Below are positions 10,185-25,100 of a DNA stretch of 64,000 bases, in pieces (position 1 is the first letter of the stretch; each line of letters opens with the position of its first letter). The notes under the pieces are model-generated. The model searched no databases. It worked only from the letters and a program-made list of their open reading frames with translations, and was not told where the DNA came from. The position numbers and the translations under genes are program-made. Source of the DNA: Atkinsonella hypoxylon (taxonomy: Eukaryota > Ascomycota > Sordariomycetes > Hypocreales > Clavicipitaceae); the NCBI GenBank assembly GCA_000729835.1, contig JFHB01000044.1, forward strand, positions 114,108 through 178,107, given 5' to 3'.

Positions 10185-13100
10185 AGCCATGTCCGATAGT
10201 TTTGGTTCCACAAGAATAACAGCGACGGAAAGCTGGAGCCCCTGGTCTCTCGCCTTCGTCGCAAGCTTCATAGCTTGAATAGAGTCACCACCAAGATCAA
10301 GAAAGCTGTCATCTGCGGTAATTGACTCAACAGCAACACCCAGAGTGTCAGCCCATAATTTCTGCAGACATAGCTCCAATGAGGTGGAAGGTAGTCGATG
10401 CTCTTTTGGCGGAGAGTTCAGTGACGTAAGTTCCGACAGACTGAAATCTGCTCCTATGGCGCGAAGGCGCCTGCGGTCGAGCTTGCCAGTAGCGGAGAGC
10501 GGCAGCTTTTGGAGCATGATATAGGCCGAGGGAATCATTGAGTTCGGAACCTTAGACGCAAGACGAGTGTTGAGACCCGCAGCTACCATTTCCAAGCTAT
10601 TGTTGCTTGTTTGTTGGCCTAGTTGTATGAAGGCTACGAGAATTGCTTTGCTGCTGTCTCGAGGTGTTACAGCCTCCGCCGCTACTTGAGCTCCATACGT
10701 AGTATCTAGGCACGTCGCAAGGTGATATTCCACGTCGCCAAGCTCCAAGCGCTGACCATTAATCTTGACCTGGTCATCCTTCCGTCCTATGAATATCAAG
10801 GTACCATCAGCTTGGTACTGGACGAGATCACCGGTCTTGTACACCCGCCCACGACGGCCCTCGTGATCAGGTGTGCCACTGATGAGCCATGCCGGATCGT
10901 CAATGAAGACAGAAGCATTTTGATCACTGTTTTCAAGATATCCAGCACCCAAGATCGGCCCTTCCAGCACCAATTCCCCCACTGTACCGAGAGGTGCTAG
11001 CTTTTGATGGTCTGAAGGATCAACAACCCAAGTACACGCACCGACTCCGCGACCAATGCTGGCAGCTGCAGAAGAAGCACTGCAGTCCATCACAGCTAAT
11101 GTTGCTTTGACTGTGCACTCTGCCGGACCGTACATGTTGAGCACGCGCGTGTATTTCGACCACTGTGCTGCTTGGTAGTTGGTAAGTGCTTCTCCCGCAA
11201 ACACGACAGTTTCCAAGCTGGTCAGAGTCTGTGGGCACAAGTTTGTTGCAACGGAGGGAGTAATATCTATGAAGTTGGCCTTGTACCTCAAAATGGAATT
11301 GCAGAGGTCGTCCAGGGCCTCCTGGTGCGAAGGAATGCAGAGACAGCCTCCAGCAGTCATTGTGTGGATGAAATTTGACCAGCTGATATCAAAAGCATAC
11401 TTTGCAAAGTCATATACACGTGAATGCATATTAAAGCCTGTTATATCTTGTTGATAATGTATCGCGCTGCTGAAGTTGGAATGGGTGACAATTGCACCCT
11501 TCGGAACACCCGTGCTACCTGAAGTGAAGACAACATACAACCAGTTAGACGGATTAACACTGGGAAGTAATTGGGAAAATATCTCCTCAGTTTGTTTTTC
11601 CCATTTTTTGTGTAGAACAATCGTTGGCTGATTGGTCAACGCCTGTGCGAACTTTTCCATTGATGGCGAGGACACGACCATTAAGGGATTAACTTGGCCC
11701 AAGATATTTCGTAATCGGTCTTGTGGCAATGTAGTATCCAAGGAAAGTGAAGCACCTCCTGCTTTCATGACTGCTAACATCGCCACAGGCATCCAGCGAG
11801 ACTTCTCAAAGCAAAGGGGCACAATAATATTGGGTCCGACACCGAGGCTAACAAGATGATGTGCAAAATGGGCCGAGATTGAGTCTAGTTCTTGATACGT
11901 CCAGTTACCGTCCCATGCACAGACTGCTGGAGAAGAGGGATAAGTGTGAGCGTTTCTGGAGATTAGGTCATGAACCGCGTGGTCAATTGACTTAGGCACG
12001 GTCGTGTTCCAACCCCAAATGTTTCTCAAGTCTCCAGCGCTGACCATTTGAATGTTGGATATCAATCGCTGGCCACTATCTGGCTCACATAACTGGCGAA
12101 GTATCAGATCAAGTTGTGCGGCAAGCTTTTCTACTTGCGATTTCGAGATGACGTCAGAGTCAAATCTGAAGCGAATTAAGGCACCCGAACTTTCGAGATC
12201 GCACTCGATGGTGATAGCGTGTGTATCAAAACCAGCAGACCAAAGGTCGATGACTCCATCTTCTTCATCCTGATTTAGGTCATCTTGTTCGTCTATGAAA
12301 ATGGAGCTCTCTGTGTTGCTGCTCTCGTCAATTGGGTGAATGAGCAGCAGCGTCTGGAAGTCACAGGCTTGTCTAGCAGTCTCACTGAATCTGCGAATCC
12401 TCTGTAGACCTGTTTGTTCAAATGCAGTCATCTGGACAAATTGTTCCTGCACCTTCTGTAAAAACACGTCAATCGTGCTTTCTTGGTCTACCAGAACTCG
12501 AATTGGAACGGTAGCTATGGTTGGACCGGTCATGTTCTCTATTCCAGGGACTGGTGCTTGTCGACCAGTAACGGTTGCACCAAATAGAGCCTCTACAGAG
12601 TCGGTATATGATGCAAGAAGAAGAGACAGTGCAGCACGAATTGTAGTAGAAGCTGTCACATTTGACCTTGGCCATCTTAGATTCCTAACATGGTGCAAAA
12701 CAGCAGTGTCTGACCGAGGTTGAAAAACAGGCGAGGGCAATGATGGGAATGCGTGAGCAGACATATGGTCAAACTGCAAAGCCCAGAACTCCTCTTCATC
12801 CGACTTGTCAATGCCGCTGATGAACTGGACAAAATTCTGGAATGGTGGCGGTACGCCAAGCATACCTCCGTGGTATGCCAGTTCCAGTCTTTGCAATACA
12901 AGTGGCATCGACCATCCGTCATACAACGCATGGTGCACTGTCCAAATGAACCTGTAATGGTTGCAGGAGTCTTTGGTAATGGCATATCGCGTGAGAGGCG
13001 TGCCCAAGCCCATGCGGTTTCTTTGGTCTGCTTCATGGTATAGGCTGGCGCTGGCCACTTCTGGCCACTCTATTGTCTCTTTGGAAATAATAACTTGGAC

Positions 13101-16100
13101 CAAGCCTTGCGCATCAAGATCTAGAATACGCGTTCGTAAGATTGGCGTTGTTGCAATGACGTGCTCCCATGCGCTCTTAAACCGCGCAATATTGATATCC
13201 GGTCGCAATGGCAAAATATTTTGGGATACATAATCACCATGTCGCCTTAAACTGAGAGCCATTAAGCCTGCCTGCAAAGCAGTGGTTGGAAATGCGTCTT
13301 CTATTAGCGCGGGATCAACGTTGCAGAGTTCGGCAATATTCGCTCTCGCATCTGAGATTTCCAGATCACCGAACAATATCGAGAAGGGTCGAATTATGTC
13401 GTGATTGTAAACAAATGACTCCCGAGCAGCGCTGGCAAGATTTTTTAGGCATGGACGGCGAAATATATCTGTGACAGTAAGCGCAAGACCATTATCACGA
13501 GCCAAACCAGCAAGTTTCATAGCACTAATAGAATCTCCTCCAATCCGTAGGAAACTTTCATTAGCGCCAATAGTCTCTGGCGGGATCCCTAGGACAATTG
13601 ACCACAGGCGCTGGAGTAAAATCTCCTTGGCTGTTTCTGGTGTCTCTAGAGGTACTTGACTAGAACCGTGGGCCGAAAGCTGGGCGCCGGCAAGCTGCTC
13701 TGCCATTCCACGCAATTTTCGACGGTCTGTCTTGCCCGAGTAAGTCATTGGTATGCTCTCGAGAAGCATATATGCAGAGGGAATCATATATGAAGGTACT
13801 AGATTTGCGAGTCTGTCAGACAGACCCTTGACAACATCCTCTAGAGTAGCAGTCGGGTCCTCGACGCCCAGGAAAGCTACCAGCGCAGGCTTCGCGGTGT
13901 GTCGAGGCTTTGCCATGTCTACAACCACTCGGACATTACCTTTGTACGTGATTTGAGAACTGACATAGTGCTCGACGTCACCTAGCTCCAGCCGCTGACC
14001 ATTGATCTTAATCTGACTGTCCTTCCTGCCAATAAACACAAGGCTACCATCAGCCCGATATCGCACAAGATCTCCAGTCCTGTACAAACGTCCCTGTCGC
14101 CCAACATGGGTTGCTGAGCCCCGGAGCAACCAAGAAGGGTTCTCAACGAATGATTCCGCGGTCCTCTGTGCATCTTCAAAGTAGCCTGGAGCCACAAGGG
14201 GCCCCTCGATAAACAATTCGCCAATACTTCCAATTGGAGCAAGGGAGTCAGTAGCAGTATTCACAACCCACGTATTCACGCCGAATCCAAAGCCAATGCT
14301 GGTCACGTCAACATTGTCTGGATCAATCGTGGCCACGGTAGTCGTCGGAGTGCATTCACAGGGTCCATAGGAGTTCTTCACATTTGCCTTGCTGGCCCAA
14401 TACCGAGCTAACACTGGTGAAAGAACTTCACCGCCAAGAATAAGAGTGTCTAAGCGCTCTATTGTGCTGGCCGGAAGAAGTTGAGCTGCGGACGGTGTCA
14501 TTTCCGCGTGGGTGATTTGGAATCGATCTAGCGAGCCCGCTAGATCATTTTGGCGCTCGGCATTTGATGGAATACAGAGACATGCGCCGCATTCCAGAGC
14601 ACTAAGAACATTTTGCCAGGACGTGTCAAAAGTGTAAGATGCAAAGTCATATACTCGGGCACCAGCTTTGAAATTATGTGCGCCGCGCTGGTGTTGTAAT
14701 GAGCTAGCGAAATTCGAGTGGGTTATCCGGACGCCTTTTGGAGTTCCCGTACTGCCTGAGGTGAAGACAATATACATCGTATTTGATGGTACAACATCCG
14801 AGACAACAGGAGGTGGATTGACTAATTCTTGTGCGAGAGCTATATTGGTCTCGTCAACAACGAAAATAGGGCAAGTGGTTAGGCGAGTTACCGTAGGCTG
14901 ACTGGAGAATGAAGAGAGGAGAAGTCTCGGCTTGAACTGGCTGAAGACTTTGCGCAGACGCTCTTCCGGGAGAGTTGAGTCCAGCGCCACGCTAGTTCCT
15001 CCAGCCTTCATAACCGCTAGCATTGCGACGGGCACCCACCGGCTCTTTTCGAAGCAGAGAGGCACGATTCTTTCAGGCCCAACTCCAAGATCAACTAACT
15101 TATGAGCTAGTTGGGTTGATAAGCTGTCCAACTGCTTGTACGTCCACTCGCCATCCCAAGCGCAGATTGCTGGAGCATCTGGGAACTTCTTTGCTGTATC
15201 TGATATCATATTGTGGACGAGGGCCTCTACTGTCTCAGGCACATTCGAATTCCATGTCCAAGTCTGCTCAAGATCGTTTGTACCAATCATGGGAATGGAA
15301 GCTAGGCTGTTTGACATGGCTTGGTCACTAACCAGCGACATAATAATAGTCTTCAAGAAAGAGATAACAGACTCAGCGTCCTCAAATCCAAGGCAAGACG
15401 CACGGTAGTCGAGCGAAAAGGCCACTTGAGTCGTACCATAGCTGATATCAAGTGAGATGTCGTACTATATAAAAGATCAGTATCAAAACATTTTCACAAA
15501 AGCTCGTATCCTGCAAGCGTTGAAAGCTTACTTCGGTGGGGTCCTCGTGATTTATGTCAACCAGAAGCAAATCACCGATCACGACATCGTCTTCTGCGTT
15601 AGCATCGTCCTTCTGAAAAGACATAATCGTATTAAATAGTGGAGATCCAGGAGAAAGCTGAAGAGAGTGCTGGATATCTGCAAGAGGGCAGTGCTGGAAC
15701 TCGAGGTCTTCCAAGGCTTGACAGTGAAGTTGCTGAACAAACTGTCTTGGAGTCCAAGTGCGGGAAACGTCGGTACAGCAGATCAATATATTAGCGTAAG
15801 CGTTGACGGATTCTTCAATGCCTTGAATGGATACATCACGGCCTGAAGAAATATATCCGAAACAGATTGAGTTACTGTTCGTGTATGCGGAAAGCAAGAG
15901 CGCCCATGCGCTTTGGAATATACTAGCAGGGGTTACCGATAGAGACTTGCAGAAGCGCTGAATGGCCCTGAAGTCTTCATCAACAAGCTCAGCATTAGTC
16001 GTGACGATACAGTGAGAGAAATCTGATGACGTATTGAGACGCGGGAAGTGGCATGGTTGAACACTATTTAGCCTTCTCTTCCAATACCCTATTTTCTCTG

Positions 16101-19100
16101 TCGGCGGAATGGCTTTAATGGCCCGAATAAAGCTGCGATTAGTCTCAATAAGAGTCTCCATGCCTAATCTGCCGCTATAAGCCTTCGACCAATCATTTAA
16201 CATGATAGAAGTGGATGCACCATCGACGATGGTGTGACTCATCTCGATTTGGCTGATAATTGACTGGTCTTGTTCAGTTCTGCAAAGAACGAGACGATGA
16301 GGTGGCTTCCGTTGTTGATAGTTCACAGCCGGTAGTTGCTGAATGAGAGTCATGGCGTCAATTCTGTCTTGAGCAGAGAGTACAATGACTTCTGCTTGAT
16401 ATGTCTCAAGAATAGCTTGAACGAAGGCTGTTTTCTTGTGGATACCTTCAATGAAGACACTGCGAAGTGCTGGATGCCTTGCAATGACGGCCTGCCACGC
16501 CGTGGCTAACATGTGGATATTAAGACATTGCTGGCTGTTTTGGTGCTTTATTTCATAGGTAAGCAATGTTTTGTAAGCTTCAGGATCCCTGATTTGACTC
16601 ATCAGCATGCCGTCAACCATAGACGAGCATGGATAAATGTCAGTAATAGTTGTTCTCAGTTCTGACTCAATCGAAGGCAAAACACGGTCCACCAGCTCAT
16701 CCAATGTCCTGTAGTTCAGCTCTAAGAACTCGTAGTCTACAATAGTCCGAGAGGGCTTGCTAGTAGCTAGAGTCTTGCATAATGCTTCCATCGATGGGGC
16801 AACTTGTGCAAACCAATCGTGAATCAAGTCTTGATGACAGATGTGTTTGTTCCAGGAAAATGTAAATTTAGTTAAACCTCCTTCAATAGAAACGTTGATG
16901 TTGAAGAGTGATGATGCAGGTAGATCAGATCCAACATCAAATATGTCGTCGAATTCGACATTGGTGAATAGAGAATCACCTGACTCCAACTGCTGGAACT
17001 GCCCATGGTAATTGAACAGGATCTCCATAACGCCATTGTGAGATTCGAATGACTTAATTCCAGCAGGATTGAGATATCGTGAGGTAAAATAGGCCCAGCC
17101 ATTCAAAGGTAGCTGTCTCCTTAGATCTTTCACCGCTCGGGCACTACTCATCATAGACCGGTCTCTTAAGACATGTATCGGCGTCATGGTAGTAAACCAA
17201 CCAACAGTTCTGGATACGTCCAGTTCCTGCCCCCACGACTCACGCCCATGACCTTCATTAAATATTGTAAGGCCATCACGAGTCTTGAAGATGGCGAAGA
17301 AAGCGTCCCAAACTGATGCTAGAATGAGATCAACCGGTTCCGTGTTGAATGCTCTATTAGCCTCCGTTAGAAGCAGTGCAGTGGTGTCGCGGTCAACGCC
17401 AACAGATACTTCAATATGATCATTAAATGTGTTGGGCATGTTCGAGTTGTAACCCCAAAATTCAAGCTCATTATGAGTATCGCTATAAAGCACGCGCTCC
17501 GGAAGGAGTCTTGACGACTTTGCTTCTTGTTCTTGAAGATGAAGCCACACCTGAAACGGCAACTCTTCCAATATGGCATCGCCGCTGAGGAGTGACTCTA
17601 AATCTTCTAATATAACCCGCCAAGACACCAGATCGACGACCAGATGGTGGGCTATAAGTGCAAGGTATTGCCCGCCCGAGTCAACCGTGAACAAGTCCGC
17701 GGCGAAGACCAGCCCACGCTCGATATCCAGTTCTTGATGTCTGGTTGAAATGATTGTCTTCATAGTGTCAATAGAGGCAACATGCGAGAACTGGAAATGA
17801 TATAACGCGTCTTCAGTCTTTGGAATCAACTGTGACCATGTGCCTGTTTTGCAGTCTAGTTGAAATCGAGCTCTCAGCATGGAATGCTGTCGAATTATCG
17901 TAGAGATAGCAGCAGATAGCTCATCGGCACTTACTAAGCGAGTAACCTGAAGATAGAAAGCCTGGTTACAGTAGTAGGTAGTGGTATTCACTTCATTTGA
18001 CGGAGATTGCGAGAAAAACCATTGCTGTATTGGCGAAAGGCTAAATGGCTTGTCAAAATCCACCTTGAGGGAATGGGCTGGACCTTTGGCGACGGATGCC
18101 GAGTCGGCGACCTCTATGAGTTGCTTTGCTCTCAAAAGGGACGCAACAGATACTATAATACCAGAGGCACGACAGTAAGGGCTGACCCGCATAGCAGATA
18201 TTGAGTCACCGCCATTGGCAATAAATGATCGCTGCATGTTAATATTATTAGGTGGTAGGTTGAGGACGTGACTACATGCATCTCGGATGAGAATCTCTGT
18301 GACAGTAATCGGGCCACAGGACGATGATGCAACACGCGAAATGCGATCAACTGCTTTGACATCGAGATTGCAGAGCCAATCGGCAACATACGTGCGGTTG
18401 ACCTTGTTCAAACGGTCGCTAGGTATTTTGTCCACTGCAACCCAGACAACTGGAACCATATGTGTAGAGACCAAGTTATCGAGTGAAGTCTGTAGTACCT
18501 CGATACAGTCTCGTATTTGCTCATCTTTCTCTCTCTGTAGGAGATTCATTGGAATGTTCTTGGCGATTTCCTTTGTATCTGAATTCTGGTAAAGACTGAA
18601 GACTCCGACGAGTTTGGAGGCGTATTGGCCAGATTGGGGAACTACACAAGCAGCCTGATGTACCGAGGACAGACATAGTATGTAATTCTCAACCTCTTCC
18701 AGATCAACTATTCTGCCATGGACCTTTTCCTGAGACTCTTTGCGCGCGATGAAGGTTAAACCACCATCTTTGCTATAACGGACAAGGTCACCAGTTTTGA
18801 GCAATGTGCTCATGCGGCCTGAATGACCTGGATCGCCGCTACCAGAAAGAAGCCACGGAGGATTCTCGATAATGGCTTCCGACCACTTTTTCTTGTCTCC
18901 ATCGAGGTAGCTACTCCCCATTAAGGGTCCCTCTAGCACAAGCTCACCAATGCTCCCGATTGGTACGAGGATTGTGCTATCTTGCGCATTTGTGATCCAC
19001 ATGTTCATGCCACAGCCTCTTCCAATTATGGACTCATTAGCCCCCTGTACACTTATAGTCGCGATGGAAGCAACTGAGATGCACTCGCAACAGCCATATG

Positions 19101-22100
19101 TGGACCTCAAGTCCACCAAAGAAGCCCAGCGTCTGGCATTATCCAGCGACAGACGCTCACCACCAAGAATCAATGTGTCTAGTGACTGGATGACGCCATC
19201 ATCAAGAGCCGCAGCAGCCGAGGGAGTAATGTAGAGAATGGTTGGACGCGATAGGGCTATTGAACCAGCGAGGTCATCTGCGTGCTTCGATTCTGCAGGA
19301 ACGCAGAGACAGCCACCGAAAGCAAGTGTATTTATGATCGTTTCCCAAGATATACTGGTGCTATATGGCATAAAATCGTAAACTCTCGATTTGGAAATGA
19401 AACACTGAGCATATTGTTGATGTTTTGTCATGCTTGCGAGGCTGAGATGTGTAAAGAGAACACCCTTGGGTTTGTGTGTAGGATGCGATGGAAAAATGAC
19501 GCACGCATTATCCTCAAGTCGAACAATGGGTAGTTTAACGGGAGTTTCATTGCCCAGCCACTTGCAGATGGACTCGCCAAGTACCAAGTAAGGCAACTCA
19601 TTATATTGTGATATCAAGCCATGTGTTGAACGGGACAAAATCAGCAATTTTGGACCGGATTGCTTTATCGCAGCCTGTATAAAACCTTGTGATCGAGAGG
19701 AGTCAAGCATTAAGCAAATAGCTCCCAGCTGCATCGTGGATAGGATAGCAACTGGTGCCCAGCGCGATTTCTCCAGGTACAGGGCGACGCAGTCTCCGGG
19801 CTTCACGCCAAGCTTAATGAAGTGGTAAGCGAGCTGGTTGGCATGATGAATCAGCTGGCTGTAAGTCAAATCGCCATCCCATGCATTGACAGCGAGGTTT
19901 TCAGGCTGCCTTTCTGATATTATCGAGATTAATTCATGAACACAGGTATCCGCTGCATCTGGAACGGACTTATTCCATCGCCAGATGTCCCGCAAGTCTT
20001 CAACACTGACTCCATTAATGCAGCGAAGCGTTCCATCGTCGCCTTCCGAGTTGTCGTTGACAAGTTGTATAACAGTCTTTCTGAAGAGCGAAAGGACGCG
20101 CATTGACTGATCGTTACTGAGCGCTGTCGGTAGACAGTTAATGAATAAACTCGCCTTGTCTATAGCAAATGTAACGCTGATGGCAACATCGTACTCTGTG
20201 GGATCATTTCCGTCTTCTTCGACAAACTCCAAGTCTTGAATGGCAGAATCTTTCCGTGTCTCATCGATGTCTTTTTGGAATGATATGATCGTGTTGAATA
20301 ATTGCTGGCCAGATGCAACGCCCAAATCATGTTGAATATCAGCTAGAGAATAGTGCTGGTAACCCATATCTTCCAGAACCTGGTGATGAAGGTACTGAAC
20401 AAAACGATGTTTAGTCCACTCTCGAGAAATATCGGCACGAAAAATCATTATATTAGCATATGCACCGACAACTGCACCAATTCCAGGAATAGGAAGGTCC
20501 CTGCCGGAAGCGATGTAGCCAAAGCACACGGCATCACTAGCGGTATAAGAAGCTAGCGTTAGCGCCCATGCTGCATGGAATAATGTGGCAGCAGTAATTG
20601 AATTCCTCTCGCAGTAATTCTGCATAGAAGCAAACACTGTGCCACTAATTTCTGCGGCTGACCAAGATACCGATATAGAGGGTTCTGGTATGTTGTCAAA
20701 ACGAGGGAAAAGACAGGGCTCAAGACCTGCCAATTTTTTATTCCAGTATGATTTTTTGTTGTCCATATTGTAGCGATTCAAAGCTCGCGCGAAGTGTCGA
20801 CTTGTCTCGATCAAGTTGTCTTTACTGAGTGCACCATTATACGCCATAGCCCAATCTTCGACTAGAATTGCAGTAGACGCTCCATCGGTGATTGTGTGAC
20901 TCATTTCGATTTGACATAGAATACTGCTTGCATTCTTGAAATGACAAACTACAAGACGATGAGGAGGTTTAAGCTGCTGATAGTTAATATTTGGAAGATT
21001 TGCTACCAGAGTCCTCGCCGAGGCTATATCATTGCCTTCAAGTACCAAAACCTCGCCACGGTGTTGTCTGAGAACAACTTGGTAGAAGGCCACGGATGGC
21101 TCCACGCTCTCAACAAATACACTCCTCATGGATGGTTGACAAGAAATTACATCTTGCCAAGCCGCCAAAAGTTGTTTCTTGTTGATTCTTGGGGAATAGC
21201 GCGGCTTTATCTCATAGATCTGGGATGTCTTGTAGTATCCCTCCTGTTTTAATTGACTCAAAAGAATACCGTCCACCATAGGAGAACAAGGATAAATATC
21301 CTCTACATCTGAGTGGTTCAAAATTTGAATCTCGGGGATAATACGGCTCTGAAGATCATTAAGGCCTGTGTAATTTATATTCAAGAATTCATAGTCGATA
21401 AGTGTTCGCTCAGTCGATCGAGTTGCGAGAATTTGACAAAGCGACCGTAAAGAGGGTCCTATTAGATCAATCCAGTTGTTTATAAGTCCTTGATGGGATA
21501 TGTGACGATTCCAAGCAACAGAAACATGAGTCTGTCCTCCTTCAATAGACATGTTGATGTTGAACAGAGAGGAAGTAGGCAGGTCCGGCCCAACATCAGA
21601 AACATCGTCGAGTTCTATATTGGTAAAGAAGGACTGGTCGCGCTCAAGCTGTTGGAATTGACCTTGATAATTAAAGCTCAACTCCATGACTGAACGGTGC
21701 GACTTAAATGCGTCAATCCCTTGGCTATTGAGATATCGAGAAGCAAAGTACATCCATCCATTAGCCGGTAGTTTTCTCCTTAGGTCTTTTATGAATTTCA
21801 CAGCAGTAATAAGATCGCTTCCAGCTCCACAGGGCACATGGATTGGGCTCATTGTGGTAAACCAGCCCACGACTCGGGATAAGTCAATCTCAGAGTTCCA
21901 GGGCTCACGACCATGGCCTTCGTTGAAGATTGTGAGGCCGTCTCGAGTCGGAAAAGTAGAAAAAAAGGCATTCCAGAGGGCTGACAGAAGAAGATCAACT
22001 GGCTCAGTATTAAAAGCAATATTTGCAGCCTTTAAGACAAGGGAAGTAGTGTCCTGATCAATAGTAAAAGATCTGCTCACATAATCTTGTGTAGCGCTCG

Positions 22101-25100
22101 GAGTGTTGGGTCTGAAATTCCAGAATGCCAAGTTGTTGCTTACCCCATCTGTAGATAATACAGACTCAGGGTTAAAATTAGGACGGTTAGCTTGTTCACG
22201 TTGCAGTTCACTCCAGATCTGAAAGGGAAGACTTTCGATTAAGTCACCACCATTAAGAAGAGTTTCCAAGTCATCTAGAATGATCCTCCAGGAGACAAGA
22301 TCGATGACTAAATGGTGCGCAATGAGAATGAGGTATTGCCCACTTCCGCGAAGCTCGCACAGGTCCGCAGAAAACACAAGCCCGCGTTCGAAATTAAGAC
22401 TTTTTTGACGTTCAGCCGCTAGAAAACGCAGCTCATGCATCGAGTCCAGTTTCAGGAAGTCAAAATGGTACACAGCGTCTGCAGCTCGTGGAATACTTTG
22501 AGTCCATTTCCCATCGCCTTGATGCTGGAAATTGGCACGAAGCATCGAGTGTTGCATGACAAGTTTCGCAACAGCGCTTCTCATGTCCATAGCAGAGACT
22601 GGCTGGTTTACTTTGAGATAGAATGATTGGTTGCAGTAATAGCCTTCCGTGTTCACAAGATGATTCGAGAATTGGTCAAAGAACCACTGCTGAATTGGCG
22701 AAAGAGGAAAAGGTTTGTTAAACTCTTCGACGTAAGAGAGCGTTGATTTCATTCTAGTGGAGCAGGTCTTTGCAACTTCTGCTAATGACTTAGCCCTTAG
22801 CAGTGTTGCGACAGAAAACACGACATTTTCAGCGCGGCAATGGGGAGCCAGACGCATGGCAGAAATGGAATCACCACCATTGGTGATAAATGAGCGCTGA
22901 AGATTAATCCTAGCAATAGGTATGTTCAAAACTAGACTGCACGCATCGCGGATGACTCGCTCGGGCTCTGTCTCTGCGTCTCGCCCTAGAGCGTTGTCGT
23001 TAATGCTGGAAAGCGATGTATGCGTAGCATCGTCCATGTCTATTAGCCAAGCCTCAACTTGCCTGCGATTTAGCTTTCCAGACTGGTTGAGTGGGATATC
23101 CTTCACTGCGATCCACTTCGTTGGAACCATATACAAAGGAAGTGTGGTCTCTAGGATGCCCAGAATGTCTTCCACATATTCCTGGATCGGAGCGGTGCGA
23201 TTTACAAGTATTATTTCTGTGCTGAGCCGTGATTCTGATGTCCTGGAATCATCTATGGAGCTCCGAGAACAAGTCGTAGATGGAGTGTTCGATGTCCAAG
23301 TAGCGCCGACCCTGTCCACGCCTTCCTGAAAGTCCTGTATACTGAAAACGCTGACCAGCGTGTTGGCCCAGGGTCCATAGTTGGGAAAGAAACAAGCTGA
23401 TTGCTTGGTTAAAGAATGTCGCATAATGTGATTTTCAATATCGCCAAGCTCGACACGCTGACCGTGAATTTTAACTTGCGCGTCCTTTCGTCCCACAAAC
23501 GTTAGAGTTCCGTCTTCATTGTAGTAGACTAGGTCGCCAGTCTTGTACACCCGGCCCTGGCGGCCGGTGTGACCTGGCCCTCCCTGGCTCAGCCATGAAG
23601 GATTCTCAATGAAAACTGAGGCGGTCTTTTCAGGGTCCCCCAAGTACCCTGGTCCAACAAGCGGCCCTGAGAGTATCAGCTCTCCTATACCTCCTACCGG
23701 CACAAGAGAATCACCATGTATTGTGTCTACAACCCAGGTGTTAACGCCTTTGCCTCTGCCTATACTAGCTCCGTTGAAATTAGCAGGGTCTATGTCTGCC
23801 ACAGTAGAGGTTGGAGTGCATTCAGATGGGCCATATGAATTTTTGACCGTGACCAGCGAAGCCCACTTCTTCGCATATTCTTCCGGAGGCCTCTCGCCGC
23901 CGAGAACCAAGGTATCTAATTTTTGGATGGTTTTTAAAGGCAACACTGTAGCCGCCGACGGCGTGAGCTCCACATGTGTAATACGAAAGCGCTCAAGGGA
24001 ACCAGCGAGGTCGTCACGTCGCTCGGCATCCGACGGGATACATAAGCAGCCACCACAGTCGAAGGTAGCCAGCATGTTCTGCCAAGACGTATCGAACGCG
24101 CATGATGCGAAGTCGTAAACACGCGCGTCGGGCCTGCTGTTAAAGTCATGAGCGCTACGTTGATGTAGCATAGCACTACTGAAATTGTAATGCTTGATCT
24201 GCACACCTTTTGGTGTCCCAGTACTGCCAGAAGTGAACACAATATATAGCGTGTTAGAGGATTGCACTCTCGGGAGAGGTTCAGATTGTGGTGATTCCAG
24301 TGAAAGTATTAGTCGCTCATCAATAACAACAACCGGTTTGCGTCTTAACAACTGAGTAGCTATGCTTTGCTTTGCAAGAGATGAGAGGACTAGCTTTGGT
24401 TGTACTTGCTGTATAATACTCATGAGTCGATCTTGTGGCCAGCTTGTATCAATAGCCACGCAGACTCCGCCAGCCTTCATAACGCCAAGGATTACGACTG
24501 GAGTCCATCTCGACTTTTCAAAGCAAATAGGGACGATCACTTCCGGACCGACTCCACGGTGAATTAAGTGATAGGCTAAGCGCGACGATAGATCATGCAG
24601 TTGCCTATAATTTAAGTCCCCGTCCCATGCGCAAACCGCAGGGGCTAATGGCTGCTTTTCACAAACGGCAGTAATAATTTCGTGTACGGGAGTATAAACC
24701 GTCTCCGGCTCTACAGCATTCCATGTCCAAATTTCTTCAAGATCGTCTTTGCTTACATCAATAATATTCGCGAGTCGTTGAAGTCCTTGTCCTGGATCGC
24801 AAAGCGGACGCAAGGCATGCTCAATCTGAGCAGCAAGCTTCTTAGTCTGTCGCTTGCTAAAAATACTATCATCATGTTCAAATCTCATTTTCACACCATC
24901 TTGCGCTAAATCACATTCAATAGTAATAGCCTGTGTGTTGAACTGAGCGAACTGGGCATTCTGCTCGTCTCCTTCGTTGCCTCCCTTGTGGCGTATAAAG
25001 AGACCACTGTCAGGCAATTTATCTCCTTTCGCAGGGTGGACGAGCAAAAGAGTTTGGAAATTACAAGCCTGCTTGGCCTGAAGTCCCACTTGGCGGATGT

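Noticed and set aside
8490..15425. A second, separate NRPS of 2,311 residues
   Set aside because: Its frame has no ATG at the 5' end (GTG at 15425) and begins inside a condensation domain; a clean phase-0 intron joins it to the upstream frame.
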